DNA of 64,000 nucleotides, from NCBI GenBank assembly GCA_037355855.1, contig CM074761.1, positions 3,863,346 to 3,927,345 of the forward strand, given 5' to 3'. Positions 35,680 to 46,700 of this stretch are shown piece after piece (within the stretch, counting starts at the first letter, position 1; the number at the start of each line of letters is the position of its first letter). A program made the translations under genes and the position numbers. A model generated the notes under the pieces. That model was not told where the DNA came from. It saw only the letters and a program-made list of their open reading frames with translations, and did not search any database. This DNA comes from Pseudo-nitzschia pungens (lineage: Eukaryota; Bacillariophyta; Bacillariophyceae; Bacillariales; Bacillariaceae).

Positions 35680-35939
35680 CAGGGACGGAGGCGCACGAAA
35701 CAGCGAAGCAATAGACAAATATTACGAATCATCCGCACAAGACTACTAGCAGTGTTATGGCGAAACTCGATGTAACCAACTCATCCTATCACGAATGGGC
35801 GTCACGACACGTCCATTTTTAAGCGGACACCCTGATCATGGGGACACGCCGCCCTTGTTACAAGTTGAAGACCGAACGCAGTGTATTTGGGAACTTTCAA
35901 GCCCAACGTTGAGTGTTGCAAGTAACGCAAGAAACTGTA

Positions 35940-35972
35940 GGGACTCGCAATGTTACGGCGTCCCCCGTTACA
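35940..35972 (+). repeat. Dispersed GGGACTCGC-type repeat, third copy
   Basis: GGGACTCGCAATGTTACGGC followed by GTCCCCCGTTAC, matching the copy at 25301; a partial second half (TACGGCGTCCCTTGTTAC) follows at once. Confidence 0.55.
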
Positions 35973-36022
35973 TCTTACGGCGTCCCTTGTTACTCGCGCA
36001 CCACAGCAGTTGGGTTGTTGTT

Positions 36023-36117
36023 ACTGTTTATATTGCGTCGGCGGAACGACGCAAGCGGACGTAACGCTCGGCCGAGATGGCATTCAAGCGCCGGAAGAAT
36101 GCCTACGACGATTCGCA
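36023..36117 (+). repeat. Left copy of direct repeat flanking the cytochrome-b5-reductase gene
   Basis: TGTTTATAT then GGAACGACGCAAGCGG, and CAAGCGCCGGAAGAATGCC further on. All recur in the same order at 37489-37583. Confidence 0.7.
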
Positions 36118-36211
36118 CGAGATGGACGTCATCGCCCTCCTCACTAGCTTGGACGAGGTGGGAACACGATACCAAGGAACTCAAGAAGAACACCCTTTCG
36201 ACTGCTGCCTT

Positions 36212-37466
36212 CTACATTGCCGCTGCAATCGACCTGGCCAAGCCAACGATCTCGGAGACAACACCCTTTCCCATCTCGACGGGGACAAGCCCAACGAGCG
36301 AGGCGTGGCGGTGCCCGCTTCACGGGCCCGGCCCAGTGGGCGACGAATCCATCCCGGCCGCAGACAAAGATCATGGTATCGCTCTGGGGTGGCAATTGTG
36401 GTGTTGCTGGTGGTGATTCTTCCAATTGCGACTGCGACTGCGACTGCGACTGCGACTGCGATTGCGATTGCGATTGCGACTGCGACTGCGACTGCGATTC
36501 TGATTCCGACGACGAGGAGGAGGAGGAGCGCACCGACGACGGCGGAGGGAGCGCGGCCCGGGCCATGGCCACGTCCCCCCGGCCGGTAGTAAAACGCGAC
36601 GCACTCTCCGTCCCGAGGACAGCACTGGCCGGTTCCAAAGAATGATCGGTCTCGGTTTCTGTTTTGCTTTCTGTTTCTTGTCGGGTGAAGGAATACGTGA
36701 CGAAAAAGTGGTCGGGGTGCTCCCCGGCCAGCGCCTCGATGGCCCCGACTCCCAAAATGTCCGAGGGGGTGTGGTTGACAAAGACCAGATGGATCTGGGG
36801 CCGGCTGTCGTTGTTTTTTTGTCGTTGCTGTCGTCGTACTCCAGCACAATCAGGGCAATCTGCAGCAGCGGGCCAATCCCCGTGCCGCCGGTCACCAGCC
36901 CCACCTTTTGCCATCCGCGCCCCAGGACCGCCGGGCTCCCATGCATCACCCGCTCCTTCTTGAGCGCGGCCGATATCGAGTCTCCCTCGGCCATGTCGCA
37001 CAGGTAGGCCCCGACGCCGCCGCCCTCCCGGTAGGGATAGGACTTGACGACCAGGTCGAAGTGGCCGGTTGGGGTGGGTCACGGGGCTGTACGATTTGGA
37101 GAGGAGGGGCTTGCGGTCGTTGGCGTTTTGTGGGTCGTTGTCGTTGTCGCTGTCGCTGTCACTGGAGCCGCCAAAATAATCGACCTTGATGCAGGTGGGA
37201 AGGGTGGGGTCCGTTCCCAGGACTCCCAATGCGATCGAACTACAAGGAACTCGTCGAGAAGCCCTTTCTCCCGTGAGAGAGGGAGCACCCGGTCCATCAA
37301 CAAAATGCGATCGAATTGCAAGGAACTCGTCGCGAAGCCCTTTTTCTCCCTTGAGAGAGGCAGCACCCGGTCCTTCAACAAATTCGATCTGGACCTGTAC
37401 GGTTTGACTCAGCACCACCATCCTTGTGCTGGCTATTCGATCCATGGGCATCGTACGGTAGGGCAC
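36212..37466 (-). CDS. NADH-cytochrome b5 reductase-like flavoprotein
   Basis: FAD/NADH oxidoreductase core on the minus strand: FAD motif SKSYSPVT (near 37085), HFDLVVKSYPYREGG (near 37040), GAYLCDMAEGD, the NADH Gly-rich motif GLVTGGTGIGPL (near 36880), IHLVFVNHTPSDIL (near 36770), MIFVCGRDGFV (near 36360) and C-terminus GKGVVSEIVGLARSIAAAM ending at 36212. Between the nucleotide-binding lobes lies a Ser-Gln hexanucleotide expansion (36427-36500). Three frame breaks: an extra C near 37063, the T7 run 36814-36820 (one base short or two long), and GGGG 36281-36284. The N-terminus is unclear: it contains a 76-bp tandem duplication and lacks a convincing first FAD-fold strand, so the true start may differ. 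GC-rich. Confidence 0.65.
37228..37380 (+). repeat. 76-bp tandem duplication
   Basis: AATGCGATCGAA at 37228 and again at 37304, each continuing with AAGGAACTCGTCG, AAGCCCTTT and GCACCCGGTCC. It overlaps the putative N-terminal coding region of the cytochrome-b5-reductase-like gene. Confidence 0.85.
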
Positions 37467-37488
37467 AGGTAAGTCCGGGGGTGTCGTC

Positions 37489-37583
37489 AGTGTTTATATC
37501 GGCTCGTCGGAACGACGCAAGCGGTCCCGCGTCGGACACGATGGGATTCGAGCGCCGGAAGAACGCCGACGACGACTCCCAAG
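37489..37583 (+). repeat. Right copy of direct repeat flanking the cytochrome-b5-reductase gene
   Basis: Same ordered blocks as 36023-36117 (TGTTTATAT, GGAACGACGCAAGCGG, GAGCGCCGGAAGAACGCC), about 80 percent alike by eye. Confidence 0.7.
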
Positions 37584-37601
37584 CTGGTGGAAGGTGCTGT
37601 A

Positions 37602-38532
37602 ATGGCACCCTATAATAAGACTGTCGGTGACTCAACTCAAAGTTAGGTATGGTTTTTCTCATGCTATGTGTGTCGTTGGCGCTACCAAAGTTCGTGCTTC
37701 GATCAATTCAAGAACTATTCATAATAGTTTTGCCTACACCATTGTCCCCGACTTCAAAGCTGGGGCATCTTTTAAAACGGGCGACGTCGCTCACTACACC
37801 AATCTAGCCGGATCATCGTGTGCACGTGATTTCTTTGTCCAATCTAATGGAGGCATTTTGGGATCATGCCGTCAATGGCCTGGTTGTAAGTTTATCTCTC
37901 TCTCTCTCTCTCTCTCTCCCAATGTAAGCCGAAGCGTGCTTTATCTGTACTCGTTGTTTTTTTGTTCGTCTTCTGTTTAAACAGAATCTAGTTCCCCAAG
38001 GAAACGAACCAACGATAACCGCCACAAATGATTCTAGAGAGAGCGTCATTGTGTGTGCCATTATCGAACGGAGATTTGTTACGGGGGGACCAAAGTTCAT
38101 GAGAGATAGGATGCTTGGCCCCAAGAATTGACTTCGCAAGGATTTGCGCTTCAAACCCAAACGTTGAGCTACAACCATGGTCCAACTAGTAGCACTGTAT
38201 TCAGCGCCATTGCTGACATTAATTTCAAGGCGATGGGTTCTATTTCTTCTTCTCGTCGTGGATTGAGCATGCCCTTCTCCTATTCTACTCTCGATCCTCC
38301 CCGTCGTCTGCAAGAGACTGCTCCAACAATGGAGAGTTCCTTCGGGCCAACCATCAGCATCTCGTCAAAATGTGCGGAAGAGTTGGTTGCGACCGCTGCG
38401 GTTATGGCAACCCACGGATGGAACTGCATTTTCCTCGGAATTGCAAGTTATGCTTTGGCTGCGGTGGCGATTGGCACACTTAGCCCTTCTGAGGTTTATT
38501 GCAAGGCCTTCGTTTTGGTATCAGAGAACTAG
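37602..38532 (+). pseudogene. Unknown gene, frame-broken
   Basis: ATG 37602 (MAPYNKTVGDSTQ) then, after one extra base near 37635, VRYGFSHAMCVVGATKVRAS and KTGDVAHYTNLAGSSCARDF. A GT-AG intron with a (TC)n tract lies near 37887-37993. Next PQGNEPTITATNDSRESVIV up to a stop near 38130, and a second coding-like block 38128-38532 (QTQTLSYNHGPTSSTVFSAI) ending in a hydrophobic C-terminal segment (CIFLGIASYALAAVAIGTL). Family not recognised. May be one membrane-anchored protein damaged at two places, or two fragments. Confidence 0.35.
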
Positions 38533-40017
38533 TTTACATATCTCCACTCGAGCATTGTGTTGTGATGCCACAGTAGTAGTTGGTCATTCTGATTGGTTCG
38601 AGACGAAGTGCATTTTACTATTAGGAGACGATTCACTTTTTGGTTAACCAAAAATCTATTACTACTACTAATGATGTAACGAATCGCGTATTACGACCAT
38701 TGCTTTTACTCTCTAGACTGTATCTCGTTATCCTGTTGTAACAGTGAGGAGTTTCAAAACTCATTTAGAGAAGGTAGACCATGAAGGACAAGGACTCCTC
38801 CAGCTTCAATCACAACAAGAGGAACAAGGGAAAACTCGAAGAAAGTACGCGTCACCGATAACAAGAACAGCACCACAGGTGAGGGGGGGGGGAGTAATCA
38901 GCGCACCTAGTAACAATAGAATGAGGACGGAGTACTGATTGCATCATAACCAAGCCATATTCGCTTCTACTACTACTAGGTGACCTACCGCCAAGGGTGT
39001 TTCCCCACCCGGCAGTCATCTGCTTGGACGACACCATCTAGAGAAACCGTCCGGGAAATTTCGATGGATTCGATGCACTAGATTCGAGCCCTACAAACAC
39101 TACTTGTACTACTAGTGTTTCTAACAACAAGCTTCCATTCCAGAGTATGGTACGAGCAACAAGCACATAGTTCTCGACTTGCATTGTTTCCCACCTGCAG
39201 ATCTCGAGCAGCTGGGTACTCCTTACAACAACAACAACAACAACAACAAGTACTACTACAAGACCATGTGGTTGCTTCTCCTCCTACAAGTAACTACCAG
39301 CATGCTCGATCCCCCGTCCTGTTGCTGCCTCCTCACCATGGTGGAGACTTCCTCCAGCCAATACAGTGCAGCTGCAGCACCACCACCAGCACTTACTTTG
39401 TTCTTCTTTCTCACTGGCATTTGCGGACCACCACTTCTTTCTACAACATCGTGTGTTCGCCCCACTTGCTTTCCGAAACATTTAAGACCTAGTAGTGAAT
39501 CCAGATCGAGAAAAAGAATAATGGTAATAATAATATCCTATGGATTTGCTTCATTTGGTGCAATCAGAGATTCGGAAGGTCATCGCGTGTTTGCCGGAAT
39601 TCCGGGCAACAGTTCGAGTAGCCGTATCCGTGCCTGAAAACTGATGAGTCCTTTCTTTGTCCTATTAGTTGGGACTAAAAAAGGTAAGATACTCGTACTC
39701 TTGGCGGGAAGTATCGATGGATCGTGCTTGAACATTCGAAGTAAGATTACTTCTTCGTATTAATGGGCATCGTGTAGTGTCTTTCAGCTTACGAGTAACC
39801 TTACTTGCACTATCGGTAAGGTTACTACCCATGTCAAACATGCATCTCAAACGATCATTGATTATCATCAAAAAAATTGTCATAATGTTGTTGTCGGTTA
39901 ATGTTCTCCCAAATCTTTGCCAAGCAGCACCACCAGCGCCATTGCGTCACCAATAGCAACCCTCGTTCCAGAGTCAACAGAATATTGATCGGTTCTTAAC
40001 CAACAATTCTTTTCGCC
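38533..40017. other. Intergenic
   Basis: Simple repeats (CAA runs near 39227-39249, TACTAC runs) give long but unconvincing Gln/Asn frames around 39115-39637. Two GTAAGGTTAC motifs lie close to the next gene. Confidence 0.5.
39795..39825. promoter_or_regulatory. Inverted pair of GTAAGGTTAC motifs
   Basis: GTAACCTTAC 39795-39804 and GTAAGGTTAC 39816-39825, 11 bp apart, the nearer ending 193 bp before the cyclotransferase-like start codon. Confidence 0.55.
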
Positions 40018-40886
40018 ATGAAGTTCCCCCACGCCTTGCAACCATCTAGGGTCACATTGTTGGGGTACGGTGCTTTGTTGTCCGAACCGTCCTCTCGGCT
40101 CACGTTCCCCGACTTGGTGTGTTGCGTTCCGTACCGTGCCGTGCATTGTTTCTTTGTTTGTTTGTTTCTTTCTTTCTTCGGAGGCGGTGATCGTGGTTGC
40201 GGCGTTCGAGGTGGAAGCGCGATCCGCGGCTCCATTTTGGGTTTCTCATTGTGCCTGTTTCTTTGTCCCGTGTCGTTCCTCCCATCGGCAATCAATCATT
40301 CCGCCAGACCAATTTTCGTCGCGTTCGGGTGAAAGGCATGCGACGCGTGTTTGCGCATCCCCATTTGTTTCTCCTGGGAGAGAAAATCGTTGACTACCCG
40401 GGCACGCTGAAAATAGCGAGCCTTTCGGCCGAACCGGCACCACCGGATGTGTCCTTTGTAGCGGCGGCATTCGAGGTCGATCTGGACGATGCGCAGCGGG
40501 AAGCATTCCTGCGACGAGAACCGGAATACAAGATCGAGACGACACCGTTCTATGCACTGGATGGGGAGAGCGAATCGGAGCCAATCGGAGAGGGTGTCAT
40601 TTGTCTGGCGTCCACGGACACCGATATCGATCTATCGAGAATGCCCGATGGCATGAAAACGGTTTGGAACTGGCCAAAGGATTCCGGCCTCCTACCGTTC
40701 AGCATGTATCTGAGACATTGCCTGCTGGCCGTCGAAAAAGCAGGGGGTGCGGCGCACCAGTCGTTCTTGAACGACACGTACTTGGCGGACCGAACGACAA
40801 CACTGGCCGAGTATCTCGAGGAATGTGGCGAGGAAGTAATGAGCAGTCGCCCCCCTCCACACTTGGTAAATCGATACAGTGGGTAA
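40018..40886 (+). CDS. Gamma-glutamylcyclotransferase-like protein
   Basis: Exon 1 40018-40116 (MKFPHALQPSRVTLLGYGALL, ending LTFPDL), intron 40117-40307 (191 bp, with TTTG/TTTC runs), exon 2 40308-40886. The LLGYGALLSEPS turn near the N-terminus followed by FRRVRVKGMRRVFAHPHLFLL is the beta-strand/phosphate-loop-like start of the GGCT/AIG2 fold, and SFVAAAFEVD and FYALDG follow. Ends PPPHLVNRYSG. Short coding region of about 225 residues, no frame break. Enzyme activity (cleaving gamma-glutamyl peptides) is inferred from the fold only. Confidence 0.6.
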
Positions 40887-41441
40887 GGAACGATACGATA
40901 CAGCACGATACGATACAAAAAGCGGCATTTGATTGCTATGTGAACGTGAACCGAGTGGCAAGTAAGACCTGCGCATAGCAGGAACCTCCGAAGGACGGGT
41001 ACATGCTGCCAACAACCCAGCATATTCCGTCACAAAAAGTGTTCTCTCTTCTGGTCAAAGATTTCTTGTCCTGCACCAAAAACTTTGATCACGAAAATTC
41101 CCATGTCCGTATCCATTGAATCGGTATCGGATAGTATCGCGATTTGCAAATGGTGAGGGATGATTACTGGTTCCTGGTTACGAAGTACTTCATACTTGTT
41201 ACTTCGGCGCCGTGATGTAACCCCAACCCCCCAAAATTTTTAGGCCAAAACAAATCTGGATCAATATCAAATACACGTACTTCGTATTCGAACATACCGC
41301 TGAATAAGATGTGCAATAAGGGAGAGAATAGACGGAGTTGTGGCGCTTGGAATGTCGAAACCTCTAGAGACCTTGTAATGGGTTGTCTCCATTATTACTA
41401 GTAGTCCTACTACAACTAGTAGAGACAAAATACTTGGACTC

Positions 41442-41451
41442 GTAACCTTAC
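41442..41451 (-). promoter_or_regulatory. GTAAGGTTAC motif (as GTAACCTTAC)
   Basis: Exact copy about 520 bp upstream of TGS1. Confidence 0.4.
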
Positions 41452-41775
41452 TTCGTATCTTCTTGATTGACTTGTAGCCAAGTCTGTCCGCCCCCACGGT
41501 ATTACTCGTTTCCGTTCGTCCAGTAACTTCTGAAACTTAGACCTTTCCGTATTTGAGATGAAGATATTGCTGTGAGCTCTTTTTTTGTTGTTGACAGATC
41601 AATCAACAGAAAAAAATCCCTTGGCACCCATTTCGTAGTTTTCGAGTGAACTCCTGTATGAGTTCCAGTACTCCAGGGCCTGTTGCCAGCACGGAGGCTC
41701 TCCATTACATTATTACTGCTACATACCTCCTTTTTCGGCCGGGCGCTCGGAACTCACATACTGAATAATCTACCG

Positions 41776-41785
41776 GTAAGGTTAC
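41776..41785 (+). promoter_or_regulatory. GTAAGGTTAC motif
   Basis: Exact copy within CTACCGGTAAGGTTACAAG, 189 bp upstream of the TGS1 start codon. Confidence 0.55.
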
Positions 41786-41973
41786 AAGTGCCTCAACCGA
41801 AATCACCTACAACTCATTGAGATCATTTTCAATTTACCGGGATGAGAGAAACGGACGGGTAACTCTTATCGCGAATTCATTGTTCCCAATTGCTTTCACT
41901 TCGCCGAGTCGCAAGATCACAAAGCACACTTGGGTTCCCGACCCACTACATACAATACCAACAACAAGGCAGC

Positions 41974-43497
41974 ATGGGACGCCCCAACAAGAACAAGAAC
42001 AAGAACAAGAAACGCCCAATCGGTAGCAACGAAAAGCAGGCAAAACGGCAGCGTCCGAAAAAGAAACAAAAACGAGAACGGTTCTGGATCGAGGATTGTC
42101 GCGATACGTCTTCGTCATCGGACATCAAAGGAGCTTCGCTGGAAGTCCTAATCACGCAGATTCAGTTGTTTGATGACTATCGACAAGTTCCACAGCAACA
42201 GCAACCGCAACAGAAACAGCAACAACCACAATGCGGCGGCGACGACGACAACGACGACGACAAGGGCGAAATACCTGCAACTGCTGTCACTTCTCCGCGA
42301 AATCCATCTGCAGATACCGCCAATACTGTGGAATCCAAAAACAGTAGTCAGATAGATTCGAACGAGAATGCCACGGGATCTCGGGGAGAAACAGAAGCGA
42401 TGGACGGAGACGTCGAGAGCAAAACAGAACCAAAGAACAGGGCACCCGCGGATGCCAAAAATGATGTTCACTCCGAGAACAACGGTGACACAAACTCGAA
42501 CGAAAATGAAGCGGTGCCATTGGAAGAAACAGAAGTAACCCATGATTCGAACGGGAAAGGAGGCGACAACTTTTCCGATGCTTTTATCTCCATCAAACGC
42601 TCGAAGAGTGCCATGCAAACAATGCGGGTTCCGGCGGATTGCGTCGACGCCGAAAACTTTAAGCCCCTCCCCAATGGAGATTGTGGCGATGGAGTCACCA
42701 ATCCATACGACAACAAGGAGGTACCCGACAAATTCTGGTCGCAGAGACGACGGCTCTTTGCCTTGTTCGACAACGGCATACGATTGGACAAGGAATCGTG
42801 GTATTCGGTGACGCCAGAGGCTATCGCAAATCACATTGGTGCGCATCTCTTGAGCAACCGAGAAAACGCAATAGTTCTCGATCCCTTTTGCGGTTGTGGG
42901 GGGAATGCGATTGCCTTTGCCAGGATGAAAGAAGTGAAACTCGTTGTGTGCATCGACCGGGACCGCGAAAAACTGAAAATGGCGGCGTCCAATGCTGCCG
43001 TGTACAAAATCCCTGCCGAGAAGATGGTTTTCATCCACGACAATGCAGCCCGTATTCTTTCACTGTACAAGAACAAAACCATCGCCACGACAACAGAGCC
43101 AGCCGAAGGAAATGCCGCGAAGAGCCTAGAAACGGGTCCCGAAGGCTTTCGGATTGGTGGGATAGAACTGCTTCCGGAAGCCATCGACTGTATCTTTCTT
43201 TCTCCTCCGTGGGGTGGAATCGATTACGGAAAGGTAGGAAAACGAAACTATACCCTGAAATGCATCACCATTGACGGGATCGAAGAAAACACGCAAATGG
43301 ATGGCGAAAGCATTTTGAAACGAGCCGCCGACGCATTGGGACAAGACGGACCCATTGCCTTGTTTCTTCCTCGAAACATCAATGGAGTGGCGCTCGGTAG
43401 AAGCGTTCTAAGAGCTGGCTATGATTGCCCGATGGTATTGGAGAAGAATGTTCTGAACGGAAAACTGAAAACCGTCACGGCATACATCGGTTTATAG
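41974..43497 (+). CDS. TGS1: Trimethylguanosine synthase (RNA cap hypermethylase)
   Basis: Converts m7G caps of snRNA/snoRNA to 2,2,7-trimethylguanosine; nuclear. Start ATG 41974 (MGRPNKNKNK), a lysine/arginine-rich nuclear-type N-terminus, then Gln- and acid-rich low complexity to about 42650. Catalytic domain: DKFWSQRRRLFALFDNGIRL (near 42730), YSVTPEAIANHI, SAM motif I LDPFCGCGGNAIAFA (near 42885), CIDRD, and the TGS1 signature LSPPWGGIDY (near 43200). The C-terminus PIALFLPRNIN...KLKTVTAYIG matches the family. Single exon, intact frame. Tail-to-tail with the GH35 gene. Confidence 0.93.
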   Translation: MGRPNKNKNKNKKRPIGSNEKQAKRQRPKKKQKRERFWIEDCRDTSSSSDIKGASLEVLITQIQLFDDYRQVPQQQQPQQKQQQPQCGGDDDNDDDKGEIPATAVTSPRNPSADTANTVESKNSSQIDSNENATGSRGETEAMDGDVESKTEPKNRAPADAKNDVHSENNGDTNSNENEAVPLEETEVTHDSNGKGGDNFSDAFISIKRSKSAMQTMRVPADCVDAENFKPLPNGDCGDGVTNPYDNKEVPDKFWSQRRRLFALFDNGIRLDKESWYSVTPEAIANHIGAHLLSNRENAIVLDPFCGCGGNAIAFARMKEVKLVVCIDRDREKLKMAASNAAVYKIPAEKMVFIHDNAARILSLYKNKTIATTTEPAEGNAAKSLETGPEGFRIGGIELLPEAIDCIFLSPPWGGIDYGKVGKRNYTLKCITIDGIEENTQMDGESILKRAADALGQDGPIALFLPRNINGVALGRSVLRAGYDCPMVLEKNVLNGKLKTVTAYIGL

Positions 43498-43721
43498 ACA
43501 GCAAGAAGCAAATAATTGTTGGACCTAGAAGCACTGTCCCATAGTCACTACACACATATGATTGTATTCGTTCTATATGAATAGTAATTCGGTGTCACTC
43601 TCTTCTTATCGAGAAAAAGGGCACGACAAAAAAGGAATTTTGAGGATCCCGTTTTTGCGTAGTAAAATGGCGACGCCACGAGTCATCGTCCGTCGATTGT
43701 TCGATGGGGCTATGCCTCGAA

Positions 43722-46700
43722 TTAGATACACGCCAACGGGTAATTCACCTCATCCTTAAAGTTCGGAGAAACGGATGTCGCAACCCAACTCACTACCAAC
43801 TCGGTAGTACTCTGCAGCTCTGCTGTTGATCCACCCATGGCATCGAATACTACAATTTCGTTCAAAGCACCTCCCGCATTCAAATAATCGATCGGAAGAA
43901 AGTAGTATTCCTGTGAATACTTTGACGTTTCACCCTGGGTGATATTCCAATAACGGCCCAAATCCTTTCCGTTCAGCCACAAGTGCCCTCGTCCAACCAC
44001 GAGTCGGACGAACAACGATTGAAAAACAGGGTCAAAATCCGGGGTTTGGAACAGGAACGAAGCCCATGTCGGACTTTGTTTGTTCATTCGCTGCTTTTTC
44101 ACCGGTTTCGATGCCGTCTCGCTCATCATCCGCTCTCCGTGAAGGCCGGGAAAAGATCTCCATTCTCTTCCGTCTACGAGACTGATATTTTTGGCATTTT
44201 TTCCGTGGGAAAGAAAGACTTCGCCTGTTATACCTTTTAATTTTGCGCCAGTACCAGAGTTTCCGAATCGCCCGACCAGATTTGAATATCCCAACGACTC
44301 CGAAAGTATAGACAATTTGTGCTGACCTTGTGAAAGCTGTCCAACATCTACAGTCATCGAGAAGTTCCCTTCAAAAATATGGCTATGATCTTCTACGGCT
44401 CCAACAAATGAATCATCTACGTACACCAATAGTCCGTTGGATCTCTGACTCTCAATGTGTAGCTTTGTGTCTTCCGAGTCATCGGTGTCGACTGTCAGCA
44501 ATGTTTCATACCAGGCGTAGTCGCTCCACACTCGTTTACCGACGTTGAGTTTTGTCTGTTCTATCGGTGCTTCGCCGATCTGAGTTGATGGGTCAGATTT
44601 TCCAGCTCCGATTAGCTCGGGCCAGAAAGACCAACCAACGAGCTCTGGAACTCCGTGTGGCTGGGAAAACTCCCGCTTGTGCGACATGGCTTGGGGATTG
44701 ATGTTAGCAGAATCAAAAACCAACACGCCATCAACAACAAGAATAGCCGATGTCGGGGCTAATATGAATTCCTGAAAGTTTTCGGGGTCGCTCGGGACAG
44801 GGATTCTGGCAACGACTTCTTCCGCGGCATCATTTTCAATAAAAGAAACGTCATTCAAGATCCCTGTTGAACCGGGCACATGGATCCTAGCCTCCTGTTG
44901 ATCAACGACATAATCAAAGCGACGCTGCTCATTTCCAATTACCCACCTTTTGTCCTTCGTCAGAACTTCGATTGGTTTACCTTTTCCAAGCGCAGTCTCC
45001 GCACTCAATAACGTAGATGCGACACTAGCAATAGCTCGATGCAGCGACATATAATGGCTATACTTTGGTTCGTGTCGCTGCCCCGAGGAACACAGTGCTG
45101 CGTCTGATGCATACCAGTTAGTAATCCCACCGGCGGCCTGTCGTCCTCTGTTGTAGGCACCCCAAAACATGTAATGATTGAGATGCGTACCGCTAAAAGA
45201 TTGATTACGGCAAATGTGAGAACAGCATTGGATTTCAGATTGTAGCGGGAATAACGATTTTCAAAGCAAGACTTTAACTCTACGTACCCACGAGCAAACC
45301 AGCGCAAAGCCTCCCTCGCCGCTGCAGATGCCGTTCTTCCCCAAAAATAATCATTCGGATGTTCTGGCGTCTCGCCCCAGTCCTGAAAACCCTCTGCAAT
45401 GATAGAGGGGTAAAAATCGGAATAACGGGTTATTTTTGAGTTGAAGAAAATACGACAGACTTTTTCAAAGAAGACAATGCTAAGTCGAAAGGTGTGCGTT
45501 TGCGATTACCCAACAGAAGGAACTAACCTTCAAATTCGGTCACTTTTTTTCAAAGTAAATACGTGAGGAAGCGGGAGAAAAGATGGGCACAGTAGTGGGA
45601 TAGAAATTGAGAAGAAGAAAACGGATTACCTAAGACTTGGACATTTCCGAACGAAAACACATAACTCATACGACACATACAAAGAGGAGGCTGATCAACC
45701 TAAATGGATGGAGATATTAGACGAGAAAATAGATTTAAGATGACGAGGTCAGTGAATGAATGCAACAAAAAATAAAGCTAACGTTAGAGCACTCGCTTGC
45801 TTACCTGTATACGACCATTGCCACCGTGGCTTTCGAGCCAGTCAGCTCCCTCATTTATTGCGTTGCAAGTGTGGATTGTATTGTTTGCTGAGAGTCCGTT
45901 GCACATCGTCCATGTAACTTCTGGTGCATATTTCTGGGCTACTTCGCCACACCAGTCGGCATAGTCTTGAAGGTTTGCCCTTCGAATAGGAAGTAGAAAA
46001 TTTTCCCTCAAGGGGTCTACAAATTCACCTCTATCATCGATGTACAGCAAACCGTCGTCGTCGCTATTGGTGTTTTCGCCATTGTCATCACCAGAACCTA
46101 GCTCATTTTCTATCTGACTAATTACAATCGGTCCACCTTGGTGGGCCCAAAGCTCGTTATCGCTGATGTAATCTATCATTTGCTTCACAAAGAACTCCAT
46201 AGCTTTGGTCGAAAAAGAGGCGTTCACATGAGCATATACACATACCGTTCTTCTCTTTTGTAGTCCTAAGTAAATGATTCAAAAACTTACCTTCGAGCCA
46301 CTCTCGGTTGGGCCTTCGAAGCTGCATATTCGGTTTTTCCACGAGTAACCATTCTGGGATTCCACCATAACTATACTCAGCACAATCATAGGGACCAATG
46401 CGAAGATGAACGAATAAACCACGGTTGGCTGCCATTCGTATTGCCGAGGCGAGATTCCAATCACTGCATGACCTGCCACCCTCGATATCACGACAAGATT
46501 TGTTCAGGGGAGACGACCAGTCAGGAAATGTCCAATCTAAGTCCCTGTCGGGAAGTGGTTGGTGGTCTGACCACATGACATAAATTGTCACCATATTGAG
46601 CCCATTTTCAACTGCTTCATCCAAGGCAAAATTCCATGTACGTGAGGTAGCACGTGCAGGGTGCATACTTCCACCCAAAAAGAAAACTCTATCGCCATTG

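Larger units (their letters stand above)
35010..36211. other. Intergenic with several repeats
   Basis: Includes a 28-bp tandem duplication, a longer direct repeat (about 35564-35613 and 35701-35751, CGAAGCAATAGAC... CCGCACAAGACTAC), a copy of the dispersed GGGACTCGC element (35940-35972), and the left copy of the repeat flanking the cytochrome-b5-reductase gene. No gene supported. Confidence 0.5.
40887..41973. other. Intergenic
   Basis: No supported gene. Two exact GTAAGGTTAC-type motifs (41442-41451, 41776-41785). Confidence 0.55.

Noticed and set aside
39115..39637. Overlapping 125- and 152-codon frames
   Set aside because: Built on a CAA repeat and TACTAC runs; no domain.
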